From the NCBI GenBank assembly GCA_002007465.1, contig LNAC01000757.1, positions 188,281-252,280 of the forward strand: 64,000 nucleotides of DNA, read 5' to 3'. Positions 1-28,374 of the stretch are shown here, piece after piece. Under the pieces are notes generated by a model, which was not told the origin of the DNA, did no database searches, and saw nothing but the letters and a program-made list of their open reading frames with translations. The stretch's first letter is position 1; each line of letters starts with the position of its first letter. The stretch is from Ailurus styani. Lineage: Eukaryota; Chordata; Mammalia; Carnivora; Ailuridae. The position numbers were made by a program, and so were the translations under genes.

Positions 1-202
1 AAAAAAAATCAGGACTTGGGCTCGGAGCCAGCTAATGTGATCTTTGAGGTGAGATTTTTGCTCAAGAACTTTAGTGGTTGAACTTTGTTTTTTTGTTTTG
101 TTTTGNCAGGACTTGGGCTCGGAGCCAGCTAATGTGATCCTTGAGGTGAGATTTTTGCTCAAGAACTTTAGTGGTTGAACTTTGTTTTTTTGTTTTGTTT
201 TG
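1..202. repeat. Tandem copy of about 96 bp across a single N
   Basis: Bases 11-105 and 107-202 are the same sequence (CAGGACTTGGGCTCGGAGCC through the GTTTT run) with one clear difference (TCTTTGAG versus TCCTTGAG), separated by one N at 106. A third, diverged part copy is at 294-350. Probably a false duplication at a contig join. Confidence 0.75.
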
Positions 203-414
203 TTTTTTGTTTTTTTCCCTCTTTCTTTTCTCCCCAGTTCCAGGTCTCTTCTGAGTACGTTAGTGTATATTTCTCTGGGGTCATTGCTACGAGCTCAGAG
301 CCAGCTAATGTGATCTTTGAGGTGAGATTTTTGCTCAAGAACTTTAGCAGTTGGGCCCAGCTCACATCTCATCCAGATGTAAAAAAAATACTAACTATGG
401 TGGGTATGTTTATG

Positions 415-971
415 CAGGCATACCTTATTTTTTGTGCTTTGCTTTACTGTGCTTTGCAGATGATGTGTTTCTTACAAATCAAAGGCTTATGGCAGACAAC
501 CCTGCATAAAGCAAGTCTATCAGCACTGTTGCTCCGACAGTATTGGCTTACTTTGTGTCTCTGTGCCATGTTTTGGTCATTCTTGCAATATTTTTAAACT
601 TTTCATTATTATGTTTGTTAATATCTGTGATTAGTGATTACTACTCACTGAAAGCTCAGATGGTGTTTAGCATTTTTTTAGAAATATTTTTTGTTTTATT
701 TAAATTCAGTTAAACAATATGTAATGCATCCTTAGTTTCAGACATAGAGTTCAGTAATTCATCAGTTGCAAAATGAAATATTTTTAAATTAAGGCATGTA
801 CATTGTTTTTTAGATATAAAGCTATCGCACACCTAGGAGACTACAGTATAGTGTAAACCTAACTTGCCCATGCATGTGGGAAATGAAAAAATCCATTCGA
901 CTTGCTTTATAGTGACATTCGCTTTTTTTGCAGTGGTCTGGAACCAAACCCACAACATCTTAGGTGTGCCT
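415..971. mobile_element. Non-autonomous Tigger1-type DNA transposon (internally deleted)
   Basis: The left end begins CAGGCATACCTTATTT and the right end finishes ...GTGGTCTGGAACC...AGGTGTGCCTA, which are the Tigger1 (pogo-like) terminal inverted repeats. The transposase region between about 640 and 660 is missing. A short L1 tail interrupts it at 692-774. Confidence 0.8.
692..774 (-). mobile_element. Very short 5'-truncated L1 tail inside Tigger element
   Basis: Matches the carnivore L1 3' end also seen at 28545 (TTTAAATTCAGTTAA... and ...AGAGTTCAGT.ATTCATCAG). It is flanked by the 11-bp target-site duplication GAAATATTTTT (681-691 and 775-785). Confidence 0.65.
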
Positions 972-1580
972 ATATACACAAAGGAAGTCATAAATGACAA
1001 TGACTTCGTAATTCCTTAAAGGAACCTATAACTTTACAATTACTGGATCTTGGAACATTGCTTTAGTTTGCTACACAGCAATAGAAAGCAAATACAGGGT
1101 ATTTGTGATACTCTGTTATAATGAGATCCCACTCTTTTACATATAATATGCACATGCATAGAAAAACCTCTATAAGGATGGAGGCTAAATGCTGACAGCA
1201 GTTATCACTGGGGGGTGAAATAACAAGTGGCTTTTACTTTATCACTTATATGCTATTATATTAAAAAATTTTTTAATGAGCATATATTACTTTAACAATC
1301 AGATGGTAAATATAAGGATCTGAAAAGGTGAGAAAGAAAATCATTAAAAAATATAGCCTAAGTACCTTAAAGAGGTGTAGTAGATTTAAATGACATAACT
1401 GTTAAAAATGTTTTTGTGAATTGTGTAGTATTATGAAAATACAGTGTAGCAAATTTTTCTAAGTCTCTGATCTCTCTTCTTTATTTAGAATTAATTGGTC
1501 TGATGCCTTTAGGTATGCTTAGTTTCAGAATTTTATTCTAAAGGGATTTCTATGGTACAACACAATGTCTGTGGCACTCT

Positions 1581-1776
1581 TTTTTTTTTTTTTAAGATTT
1601 TATTTTTATTTATTTGACACAGAGAGATTACAAGTAGGCAGAGAGGCAAGCAGAGAGAGGAGGAAGCAGGCACCCTGCTGAGCAGGGAGCCCGATGCGGG
1701 GCTCGATCCCAGGACCCTGAGACCATGACCTGAGCTGAAGGCAGAGGCTTTAACCCACTGAGCCACTCAGGCGCCC
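1581..1776 (-). mobile_element. CAN-SINE
   Basis: Antisense SINE: poly(T), AAGATTTTATTT, CT-rich complement, and the tRNA-like head ending CAGGCGCCC. Flanking duplication TGTCTGTGGCACTCT / TGTCTGTGGTATTCT. Confidence 0.9.
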
Positions 1777-2029
1777 TGTCTGTGGTATTCTTAACTGAAA
1801 ACCATTTATAATGATCAAATTCTAGCAATTTTTTGTAATAAGCTTTCATTAAACTTTCCTAAAAATAGAAAAAGTTCACATTATATACAATTTTGAATTT
1901 ATTTTCTTACATTTTCAAAATAATTTATTATAAAATGTTAGTTTCAAAGAAGATTTATGAGAAACCATAAAGCAACTAGAGTTCTTTACAGTAAAATCCA
2001 GGATAAAAATAATTTTTGGAGGGTGAAAA

Positions 2030-2584
2030 TTTATTAAAAGGTATAAGTGGATTATAAAAATATTTTGTCAATCTGAAGAATTTAAGGGCACTTTAAAAGT
2101 TGTCTAGTTAAATTACTGCAGATATGACATGCTTGTTGAAATCCAGTCTGTACATGGATGGAACTGGAGGGTATTATGCTGAGCGAAATAAGTCAATCAG
2201 AGAAAGACAATTATCATATGATCTCTCTGATATGAGGAACTTGAGGGGCAGGGTGGGGGGTTGTGGGGGGTAGGGAGGGAAAAATAATGAAACAAGATGG
2301 GATGGGGAAGGAGACAAACCATAAGAGACTTCTAATCTCATAAAACAAACTGAGGGTTACTGGGGGGTGGGAGGGTAGGGATAGGGTGGATNTAAGCCTG
2401 ATGATTCACAGACCTGTACCCCTTGGGCAAAGAATAAAAATAAAATTAAAAAAGAAAAAAAAAACAAACAAACAAAAGAAATCCAGTCTGTAAGTCTAAT
2501 GCCAATGACTTATTCCTGTTAGAAAATAGTTTATCTGAAAAATTCATGAAAGATTTCGATTTTTTCATAAAGAGCTTGGTTTCT
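2030..2584 (-). other. AADAT: Predicted AADAT 3' UTR
   Basis: The first AATAAA on the minus strand after the stop is the complement of 2030-2035; others lie at 1924-1929 and 1898-1903. Without transcript data the end is a guess. About 325 nt of this interval is an antisense L1 insertion (2153-2477). Confidence 0.4.
2153..2477 (+). mobile_element. 5'-truncated L1 3' end with 15-bp TSD
   Basis: The sequence runs from ACATGGATGGAACTGGAGGG through the G-rich L1 3' UTR to an A-rich tail. It is flanked by exact copies of GAAATCCAGTCTGTA at 2138-2152 and 2478-2492. An unresolved base lies at 2392. It sits antisense in the predicted AADAT 3' UTR. Confidence 0.9.
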
Positions 2585-19536
<16,952 letters not shown>

Positions 19537-20033
19537 CTCTCTGAAACTGCTGACAACCGGAAAACCGAAGATCCGCGTCCAGGAGTGCGTCCGGCCTCCG
19601 GGAACTCCACCTCGGGCCCGAAGCTGCCCGGCTGGAGGCGGCGCGCCGCGGCTGGGTCCCCGGAGGCCCGTGGCGGGTGGCCGACCGCCGCAGCGCACCG
19701 CGGGGGCGAAGTCTCCCACTTCCGGCCCGCGCCCCGCGCCCTCGNCCCCGCTGCGGGCCTGCCTCGCCCCCTCCCGCCCCGCGCCGGAGCCTATCGCCGC
19801 TCGCCGCGCGCGCCTCCCCACCCCGGGTCAGCGCCCTCGGCGCGGGGCAAGCGGGGCGATGGCCGGCCGGGAGGCCTTTGCAGCCCTGGGCCAGTGCCTG
19901 CGTCCATTCAAAGCGAGCCCGACGCTTGACCTCGCCGCTGGGAGTCACCGCGAGAGAGGCCGGCTTGGCCTGGACACCCGCCTGGGACCTTGCCGAGAGG
20001 ATAGAGGTGGAGGAGAGGGAGGAGAAGGAGGAA

Positions 20034-20052
20034 GGGGTAGGGAAGGGAGGGG
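20034..20052 (+). other. Predicted G-quadruplex motif
   Basis: Four runs of at least three G separated by loops of one or two bases (G4-TA-G3-AA-G3-A-G4), inside a purine-rich stretch at 20005-20060. It is next to the AADAT promoter. Confidence 0.6.
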
Positions 20053-20084
20053 ATGCGCCGGAAGTCCCCGAGATCCTGATCTTC

Positions 20085-20104
20085 GAGTGCCACCTGGTGG
20101 CTGC
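20085..20104 (-). promoter_or_regulatory. CTCF-like binding motif
   Basis: The minus strand reads GCAGCCACCAGGTGGCACTC, a close fit to the CTCF core (CCACCAG, GGTGGC). It lies at the upstream edge of the CpG island, about 550 bp from the AADAT start codon. It is a motif match only. Confidence 0.55.
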
Positions 20105-20526
20105 TTTTGTCCATTGCAGCGGGCTTCCTAAACGGCTTTTGGGCTGGGACGCGCAATTCGGTGCACCTTGTGATTACCCGGAGTCTGGCGCGTTTCCTCC
20201 CCTCAGACACTGTTGTGTTTCATACTGACCTTTCCTAATACAGCTATAGACTCTATCCCAGGAAGTCACCCAGGCGACCCAGATGATTTGCAACGTCACT
20301 TTCTCCAAGATCTGAACATTTTAGAATGGGGGGGGGGAGTGTTGAAACAAATTCTGGAAAAATCACTCTGAGGGTCTCCACAAATTTTACTATCTTTCCT
20401 CCCCTTGGATTTTCTGACTATTCATTATGGGCTTTGGTTAGATTTAGGACTTAGATTCATCTCTTTGGGTCATTAACATAGGTTTCCGAGTGAGCACTTA
20501 CTGAGAGAAGATTTTAAGACAGCCCC

Positions 20527-20550
20527 TCTTTCTTTCCTTCTTTCTTTCCT

Positions 20551-20602
<52 letters not shown>

Positions 20603-20612
20603 TTTTTCTTAT
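20527..20612 (+). repeat. (CTTT)n microsatellite
   Basis: About 85 bp of CTTT/CCTT units, just outside the CpG island. Confidence 0.95.
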
Positions 20613-20829
20613 TTTTATTCCTAGGTGGATATAAAAGAGTCATTTATTTTTAACAAATTCCAAACTGGCTTCATTCATTCAGTAAACATTTATTGAATAC
20701 TTCCCGGATGACTTTTGACTTATTGTCAAAGTGCTCTCTTCTAGACAGAAATAGGTTAGTCAGGAGTCACTGCTATCCTTATCCTGGTCCTGGCAACAAA
20801 AGGATGAGATAACCCAGTGAAATCTTTAT

Positions 20830-22677
20830 GCTGGTAGCTGAATACCAAAAGAGAATTTCCTTAGTAAAGCTGCTAGCAACCCAGGAGGCAGTGGGGTTCT
20901 TGTTGATTTTACAAGCTCCAATTCTAATTCTAGTTTTCTTGCCATTTCCACCATATCTGCAGTTATTTCTCCCACTGAAGTCTTGAATCCCTCAAAGTTA
21001 TCCATGAAGGTTGGAATCCACTTTTTCCAAACTGTTGTTAATGTTAATATTTGCCCTCTTCTCATGAGTTATGAGTATACATCTAGAATGTTGAATCCTT
21101 TCCAGAAGGTTTCAGTTGACTCACCCAGATCCATCAGAGGAATCACTATCTGTGCCAGCTGTAGCCTTACAAAATGTGTTTCTTAAATAATAAGACTGGA
21201 AGTCAAAATTACTCCTTGATATATGGTCTACAGAGTGGATGTTGTGCTAGCAGACATGAAAACAACATGAACCTCATTTCCATCTCCATCAGGGCTCTTG
21301 GCTGACCAGGCACCCTGTCAGTGAGCAGTTATATTCTGAAGGGGGTCTTTTATTTTTTCTGAGCAGTAAGTCTGAACATTAGGCTAAAAATATTCAATAA
21401 GCCATGTTATAAACAGATGTGCTGTCGTTCAGACCTTGTTATTACATTTATAGAGCACAGAGTAGATTGGCATAATTCTTAATTATGATTAAGAATTGGC
21501 TGTATGATTAAGATTGGCTGTAGGATTTCTGAGTAATAAATGAGCATTGGCTTCAACTTAACATCACCAGCTGCATTAGCCCCTAACAGGAGAGTCAGCC
21601 TATCCTTTGAAGCTTTGAAGCCAAGCCTTCTGGCTTCTCTCCAGCTATGAAATTCCTGGATGGCATCTTCTTTCAATAGAAGGCTGTTTCATCTACATAG
21701 AAAATCTGTTGCTTAGTGTAGCCACCTTCATGAAGTATCTGAGCTAGATCTGGAAAGCTTGGCTGCAGCTTCTCCATCAGCACTTGTTGCTTCACCTTGT
21801 ATTTTTCTATTATGGAGATGGCTTCTTTCCTCAAACGTCATGGACCAACCTCTGCCAGTTTCCAACATTTCTTTGGCAGCCTCTTCACCTCTCTCAGCCT
21901 TCATAGAATTGAAGAGGGGTGGGTCTCATTCTGGATTGGCTTTGGCTTAAGAGGATGTTGTGGCTGGTTTGATCTTGTATCCAGACCACTCAGACTTTTT
22001 CCACATCAGCAGTAAGGCTGTTTTGATTTCTTATTTGTGTGCTCACTGGAGTAACACTTTTAATTTCCTTCAAGAACTTTTCCTTTGCATTCAGAACTCT
22101 GCTGTTTGACACAAGAGGCCTAGCTTTCAGTCTGTCTCACCTTTTGATAGGCCTTCCTCACTAAGCTTAATCATTTCTAGCATTTGATTAAAGTGGAGAC
22201 ATGCGACTCTTCCTTCTTACTTGATCACTTCCTTTTACTTGATCACTTAGGGGCCATTGTAGGCTTATTAACTGGATTAATTTCAGTACTGTTGTGTCTC
22301 AGGAAATAGGGATGCTTGAGGCCAGGAGGAGAGGCAGATAACAGTGGGTCAGTAGATCAGTCAGAACACATAACATTTATTAAGTTTGCTGTCTTGTATG
22401 GGTGCAGTTTGTAACACCCTCAAAACAATTTCAATGGTAACATCAAAGATCCCTGATCGCAGGTCACCATAATAAATATAATAATAATGAAAAAGTTTGA
22501 AAGACTGTAAAAATTACCAAAATGTGACACAGAGACATGAAGTGAGCAAATGCTGTTGGAAAAATGATGCCAATAAACTTACTTGATGCAGATTTGTGAT
22601 AGACGTTCAATTCATAAAAAATGAAGTATCTGTGAAGTACTTTATTGTAAAGTGCAATAAAATGAGGCATACCTGTT
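20830..22677 (-). pseudogene. Tigger1 transposase relic (autonomous element, decayed)
   Basis: Minus-strand reading: the element opens at 22677 with CAGGTATGCCTCATTTTATT, runs through the 5' UTR and a degenerate pogo-like transposase, and fades out near 20.83-20.91 kb before the right terminus. Recognisable coding parts include the stretch near 21540-21676 (ASKDRLTLLLGANAAGDVKL) and near 20840-21060. Stops and frameshifts are throughout, so no active product is expected. Confidence 0.85.
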
Positions 22678-23257
22678 TTGTTAGGATCACATGAGGAGGT
22701 TAGATTGGGTGGTGCTATTGTGAGTTTAGAAGGAATTACAGTGCTCCTATTGGTTTTACATATATCAGGATACCAGAAAATGAAATGGTGGGCTTTTTAA
22801 CAACAAGTGTATTGAATGGGCTGGTTGTGAATGTAGAATGGGATTTGCATTAGTTTTTCTTGGTAATTTGGGCAAGTAATAGGATGGTGGCAGAGACAGA
22901 GAAGAGAAGAACCACGGTCATGTTTATTTTTAGAGATGAACTTCTCTTCCGTGCTACCAGCTGACATTAGTGTTTGCACGAAACACTTGACCAGATGGAA
23001 GGAAGGGGAAATGGAGCAGTATGATCCCCAGTCAGGCTGAGAAATATTGACTTTGTTTCTCTTGTCCTTCTTTCCTGTCTTCAAACTCTCCAGGGTAGTG
23101 GCACCCTCTCTCAGAAAGAGTTAAGACCTACATTTCTACTTGGCATTCTCCGGGCACGCTTGAGTGAATGTTTTAGCCAAGTCCAAAATGACAAGATCAG
23201 GTGATAATGACTGAACATGCATGTTTGGAGTAGAGACAGTTCCTAATTATCAAAAGG

Positions 23258-23290
23258 TGTGTGTGTGTGCGTGTGTGTGTGTGTGTGTGG
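23258..23290 (+). repeat. (GT)n microsatellite
   Basis: About 33 bp of GT with one interruption (GC). Confidence 0.95.
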
Positions 23291-23479
23291 TTTTTTTGCC
23301 GGTTGAATGAAACTTGATATTTATCTCCCTAGAAACGCTGTTATAACTGGTGATTGAATTTTTCATATATTATTGCCATTAAAATATATCCTGGGTTAAA
23401 ACTTGGATTTCCAGAAAAATTGATCTGATCAGATTTAGAGCATTTGTAACTTGAAGAAATTTGATTGCATTCTGTGCCA

Positions 23480-24082
23480 TTATTTCAGAAAATGTTTACT
23501 GAACACTTTGTATTTTTTAGGTACATGTTAGACACAGAGGATATACTAGTGAACATGGCAGATGTAGTCCATGCTCTCATGGAGTTTATGCATTGAATAC
23601 ATAACTAAAAGTATGTGAGCAATAGAAGGTTAGTAAGAAGAGGTGAGAAAACATGGCAAGGTTGAGGAGCCTAAAGAAGTCTGGTATGACTGGAGTCGAA
23701 AGAGTAATGAACAGGGAGCTGAGTGTTGACTTTGGGTGGCAGGCTGGTGAGATCACAGAAGGATTTGTTTTCCATATTGAAGATGGTGAGCTTTATCCTA
23801 ATTATACCAGATGTGTTTTATTCAAGAGAGTGGTGTGTTTATATTTGTTTTTCTAAGGTCACTCTGGCTACTGTGTAGGTTTGAAGAAGGGCAAAAATAA
23901 ACTCATTGAGCCAGTTAGGTGTTTTTTGTTTTGTTTTTGTTTTTATAGTAACAAGATGAGAAATGATGGAGACTTGTGTGAGATGGTGGAGTGGAAATGG
24001 AGGAAACAAATGGATTTGAGAGGACTGGATAGATAGAATAGAGATCTGTGATGGATTCATGTGGAGAGGGAGGAGCCAAGGG
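23480..24082 (+). repeat. Ancient ~1 kb interspersed repeat, copy 3
   Basis: Same family as 11.54 and 16.0 kb: ATGCTCTCATGGAGTTTATG near the start, GGTCACTCTGGCTACTGTGT, then a TGATGGATTCATGTGGAGAG segment. The open frame at 23653-23856 inside it is not a gene. Confidence 0.5.
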
Positions 24083-24084
24083 TG

Positions 24085-24515
24085 AGTCAAGGTATTGATT
24101 TGCTGGTACTGCTCTAACAAATTACCAACAACAGGATGGTGAAAACAACATAAGATTATTCCCTCCCAGTTCTGGAGGGATTAAGATGTCAGCAGAACCA
24201 CACTCCCTCTGAAGGCTTTAGGGAAGAATCTTTCCATGCTCTTTCTAGCTTCTGCTTCTTGCTTGGAATCTGTTGCATTCTGTGGCTTGTAGCTATAAGC
24301 ATCCAATTTTTGTCTCTATCTTCACATGGTCTTCTTTCCTCTGTGTCTCATTTTATGTATATGGACATTGGTTATTGGATTTAGAACCTACCTTAATCCA
24401 CTATGAATTTTTCTTAACTTGATTACATCTGCAAAGACCCTGCTTACAATTAAGGTCACATACATAGATTCTGTGTAGAACAGATTTTAGGGAATACTGT
24501 TCAACCCACCACAGC
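24085..24515 (-). repeat. MaLR/MLT1-like solo LTR relic
   Basis: Antisense to the copy at 45.23 kb: ATTCCCTCCCAGTTCTGGAG, CTTAACTTGATTACATCTGC, AAAGACCCTGCTTACAATTA, TACTGTTCAACCCACCACAG. Family assignment is from memory of the motif order. Confidence 0.5.
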
Positions 24516-24869
24516 CACTGACAAAAGGGACCTAAGATACAGAGATAAGAGGACAACTGGAGAAGGACAGGCAATGGTGAGGACAACAGAGGAAGAGAGT
24601 GTTTTGAGAAGGACTAACCACTGCTGAGAGGAATAACGTATCTCTAAACTTGAAACAACATACAGCTAACTGCCACTCAGCTCCTCTCCCCTGGCATGCT
24701 CTTCAGCACCAAAAATTCAGCAGGTCCAGACATGAACTTTCCCTAAACATGTTTCTCCCGTGTTTCCTCCTCTTAGGAAATGGTACCACTGTCTAGCCAT
24801 TTGGTTAGATCAGAACATTCTTACAAGAGCCCTCCTAAAATTATATCTTGAAATTGTCTGCTTCTTTCT

Positions 24870-25560
24870 AGCTACTTCCAAAAGCCTATAAGTCACTATA
24901 AGTCACTTTCTTAGCCTTGAAACCAGCCTCCCTATATCTACTGTGATCACACTGCAGCCCAAATTAACTTTCTAAAATGCAGATTTGATTGTATTTCTGT
25001 CCACTTAAAGTCTTTCAGTGATTTCCCTAGGAATCCAGAGTAAAACCCAAGGTCAAGAGAAAAATGCTTCAAGTGGCCTTTGAGAGTCTATATGATGTAG
25101 TCTGTGCCTGCCGCTCCATGTTCATGTCACATCACTTTCTCTCCTGCTCCTTCACTCCAGCACGGCAGTATTCGATCAGACCTTCCAAAATACCATGCTC
25201 CTTTCTACCTCAGTGCTTGGCACGTACTGTTTCTCTCCTGGAAACTCTGCTCTTTACTGAACCTCCCCCTCCCAGCTTTTCCTCTGGAATGCTATTCCCA
25301 ACTGTAATTGAGTAATTGCTTCTGAAATTATTTGTTCTGTTTATATTTCTCCCACAAACCAGTAAAGCCTGTGAGGGTAGGTATCCATTTTATCTCTGAG
25401 AATCACTAAACCATGCCACTGTCTTGCACAGCATTCTGGGTGAAAGGTGCCTTCTGGTCATCCAGTGAAGTGGTCCTGCCACTGAATTCTGCCACCTATT
25501 CTATATCACCTGTCCCATAGAGGATGCTCATAAAATATTTTTGGAATAACTGTATCAATG
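24870..25560 (+). repeat. LINE-2 (L2) 3' region
   Basis: Typical L2 order: TTTGATTGTATTTCTGTCC, TGGCCTTTGAGAGTCTATAT, TCTGGAATGCTATTCCCAAC, AAGCCTGTGAGGGTAGGTAT, then a CAGCATTCTGGGTGAAAGG-like tail. Decayed. Confidence 0.6.
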
Positions 25561-27115
25561 AGAGGATACTAGAAGCAATAGAATTGCCCAAGCTCTACAG
25601 GGAGGAAAGGACAGAACCTTGAGGTGCTCTAAATGCAAGAGACATGTGGAGTTGAGAATGTTAGTGAAGAAAACCGGGTGTTGCCAGTGAAGAAAATTGG
25701 GACAGTGTGGGGCACAGACACCAATGCATTGCAAGGGGCTGGATCTTGTGCACTCCCTCCTCTTGCTATAAGGAAATGCTGTACCACTCGTACCACTTGT
25801 CTCAGCAATGTCAGGCTACACACTGATCTCTTCCCTGAGTGACACTTATCCACCTTTTAATTTTGGTTGCACAGTATGGCCACCCTGTGAACAGTGAAAC
25901 ACGTTTTCCTTTTCAAATGGGTGTGACAATAGGAGGAAAACATTGATGCAGGTATAGGAGGGCTTATCTATTTGTTTTTCTAGACAATTAAAAGGTCCTG
26001 TGCTGAGAAGGGTTGAGGGTTTTATGAGAAGGAAGTATACTTAAATATATTTGTTATGGAGGATGGAGAAGCATTATAGCCTTGCTGATCAGTGATTTAG
26101 GCCCATTTGAAGTCAGTGACTATAGATAGGGACCAATCTACACTGTTAATGAGATTTGTCTCTATCAACATTTAACACTTAGAGTACAAAGACAAAGGAG
26201 AAGGCTTGTTTGGTTCATCCGAGATGGGGGTATTTGGATGTGGATGCAGTGAGAGATTTGTGAAGCAAGAGAGTTTAGAACACTAGAAAGAGTGGAGTTG
26301 AGATTGTACCTAAGAGGATAAAGGCAGAAGTAATGAAATGAAGCAGCTGATAGATGAAATCCAGGGTTTTATGGACTGGAGTTGCCCTGGAAGTTGAAGA
26401 ACCCATGTCGTAAGAGTCATTAGTGAGTGGGCTGGAATGATGGGACCTTGTGGGCTGAGAGTGAGATGCCTGAGTTAATGTATCAGAGATAGAGTGCTTC
26501 GAGGTGATGACAAGTGTCAGGGAGTTTCTGTAGAGTGGTAGCAGAAGTGATGGAAGAGATGAAGTCAAGAGCATGAGAAGTCAGGGAGCTAAATCATCCA
26601 TCCACATGGACAATAAAGTCATTCAGGATGATAGCAGCACTTGGAATTAAAGGAATACTTTGATCTGGGTGCCTTTGGCACTGAGGGAGGTTGGAACATG
26701 GCAGTGACAGGAAAGATGGATGTAGAGTATGCTTGCAGACAGAATGCATAGCTAAATTGCATGAGTCTCAAAGAGGCAGGAACTTTTGTAAGAACGTGCT
26801 TGAGTATTGGTGTGGATATGGTTTTGGGAGAAAGGAAGATACCCAAACTCATTTTCCAATTGCAGAGTAAGTGGCATATAGGAAGATGAACAGTTTTTAC
26901 TTGGGAGAGCTATAGGGAAACTAGTATCTTCAGTGGGTTGCACTAAAGTGCAACCTTCAGCCAGGATGCAATAAAGTCAGAGTTTGGTAAAGCCACAAAG
27001 TGTGGAGCAGAGTTTAGAGGTCTAAAGGAGTTAATGTAACCCAGTCATTCCAGGAGCTTGGGAGAGGGAAGGAGAGGTTGTTTAATCAAGGAAGAAGTCA
27101 TATAAGATATTTGAA
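25560..27115 (+). repeat. Ancient ~1 kb interspersed repeat, copy 4 (long)
   Basis: AGAACCTTGAGGTGCTCTAA, GAAACACGTTTTCC and a long purine-rich body (GGTTGAGGGTTTTATGAGAA) resemble the 3' half of the family at 11.54, 16.0 and 23.5 kb. Several short open frames here have no coding support. Confidence 0.4.
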
Positions 27116-27119
27116 TAAT

Positions 27120-27470
27120 GAAGGTTTTGGAACATGTAAATAATTTTGTACAGAAAGCAGGGAATAAAGAATGTGTTTCCTGGTTAGATATTATTTGGAG
27201 ATACCCTGAAGCAATGTTTTCCCAAACAGTCTATAGGCCATTTTCATTAGAATCTCTTAGGGGCTTATTGAAAATTCAGAATCCTGGGTTCTGCCACTTT
27301 CTAACTAAATTAGAATTTGACAGGAAAAGTGGGGTGAGAAAGGTCAGGGGAGTTGGTAATGTGATGGGAAGATGCTTGGGGATCTGTATTTTCTAAGCTC
27401 ACTTTTACAAAGGAAGTAAGAGAACCAGGGCTCTGGGAGATTGTGGGCATGTAATTCATGAGAGAGTTCT
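27120..27470 (+). repeat. Possible MER5/MER20-like DNA transposon fragment
   Basis: CATTAGAATCTCTTAGGGGC, AAAATTCAGAATCCTGGGTT and GGGGATCTGTATTTTCTAAG follow the order of small hAT elements. Diverged and uncertain. Confidence 0.35.
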
Positions 27471-27619
27471 TGGATCACTGGATGATGGAGTGGAGCAGTG
27501 TAGTCCTAAGTGGTGAGCCAGGGAGTGTATGTTAAATGGCCATGGATCAGGCCTGCTCTCACTGGATTGGACAAGACTGGAATTTCATTTACACTACAGT
27601 AAACTTTCAATAGCTGAAA

Positions 27620-27871
27620 ATGATCTTAAAGCTGTTCTTAAAAGCTGTAATTGACCAAAAACTTCTGGGATCTCCCCCAGATATTGTGTTTGTGGGTTCT
27701 GACAACTTCCCCTTACCTGAATTCAGGGCATCAGCAATGGATATTCTGGTTGAAGCTTTAAAGGATTTTGCTCCATCTTCACCACTATCTCAGCCATTGA
27801 TTGGCCAGTACGATACTTTTCTATGGTTGTATATGGAAACCTATCCCTTTAATATCCCAGGATATTTATAA
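27620..27871 (+). other. Unassigned 83-codon open frame
   Basis: An open frame of 83 codons with a fairly protein-like middle part (LLGSPPDIVFVGSDNFPL). I recognise no domain. No splice sites, promoter or poly(A) tail stand out, and the surroundings are repeat-rich. It could be a decayed retrocopy, a transposon fragment or chance. Confidence 0.15.
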
Positions 27872-28374
27872 GTCCAAAAGTTGGGGAGGGGATAAGACCT
27901 CTAGTGGGTGGTAGCTTGGAAAAAATCCAGCTGCACTTGAGATGCTAAAGCAGTTTACTGAAGTGGGCCACACATAAGTCACTTACTATGATGTAACTAG
28001 TCTATAGTTACTATATAATGACTATATAGTTGAAAGTATTACATGTGAGAGCTCATCTAGGGCACTAAGAATGCATCAGCCTGCATAGTATTAACATTGC
28101 ATCTTGTGTGTGGTAGACTCTTAAACTAGAGCCAAGAACATTTCTGTAGTTTCTCTCTAGATGTACATGCATTGTTAGAAGAATGGTTTATAGAAGTGGA
28201 GAACATTTCATCTCATGCAGCTGTATGGAAGAGACATTAAAGCAGTTAGATTCTGGAAGCTAGAGTATTAAAGTAGGGGCTCAGGCACCTTTATATGAAG
28301 TGTATCAGGCTATTGACCCTAATGAGATTCCTAAAAACTAGTCTTGAGTGTGTATAACAGATAGCTGTTTGTCA
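27872..28374. other. Unannotated intergenic stretch
   Basis: AT-rich, non-coding; I see no repeat family, tail or conserved signal that I can name. Confidence 0.5.

Noticed and set aside
175..597. 140-codon open frame on the plus strand
   Set aside because: It runs through the probable assembly duplicate and into the left end of a Tigger1-type transposon; the composition is repeat-derived.
20826..22677. Possible domesticated pogo-like (Tigger) transposase gene
   Set aside because: The frame has many stops and shifts, the 3' end is missing, and there are no supporting splice sites.
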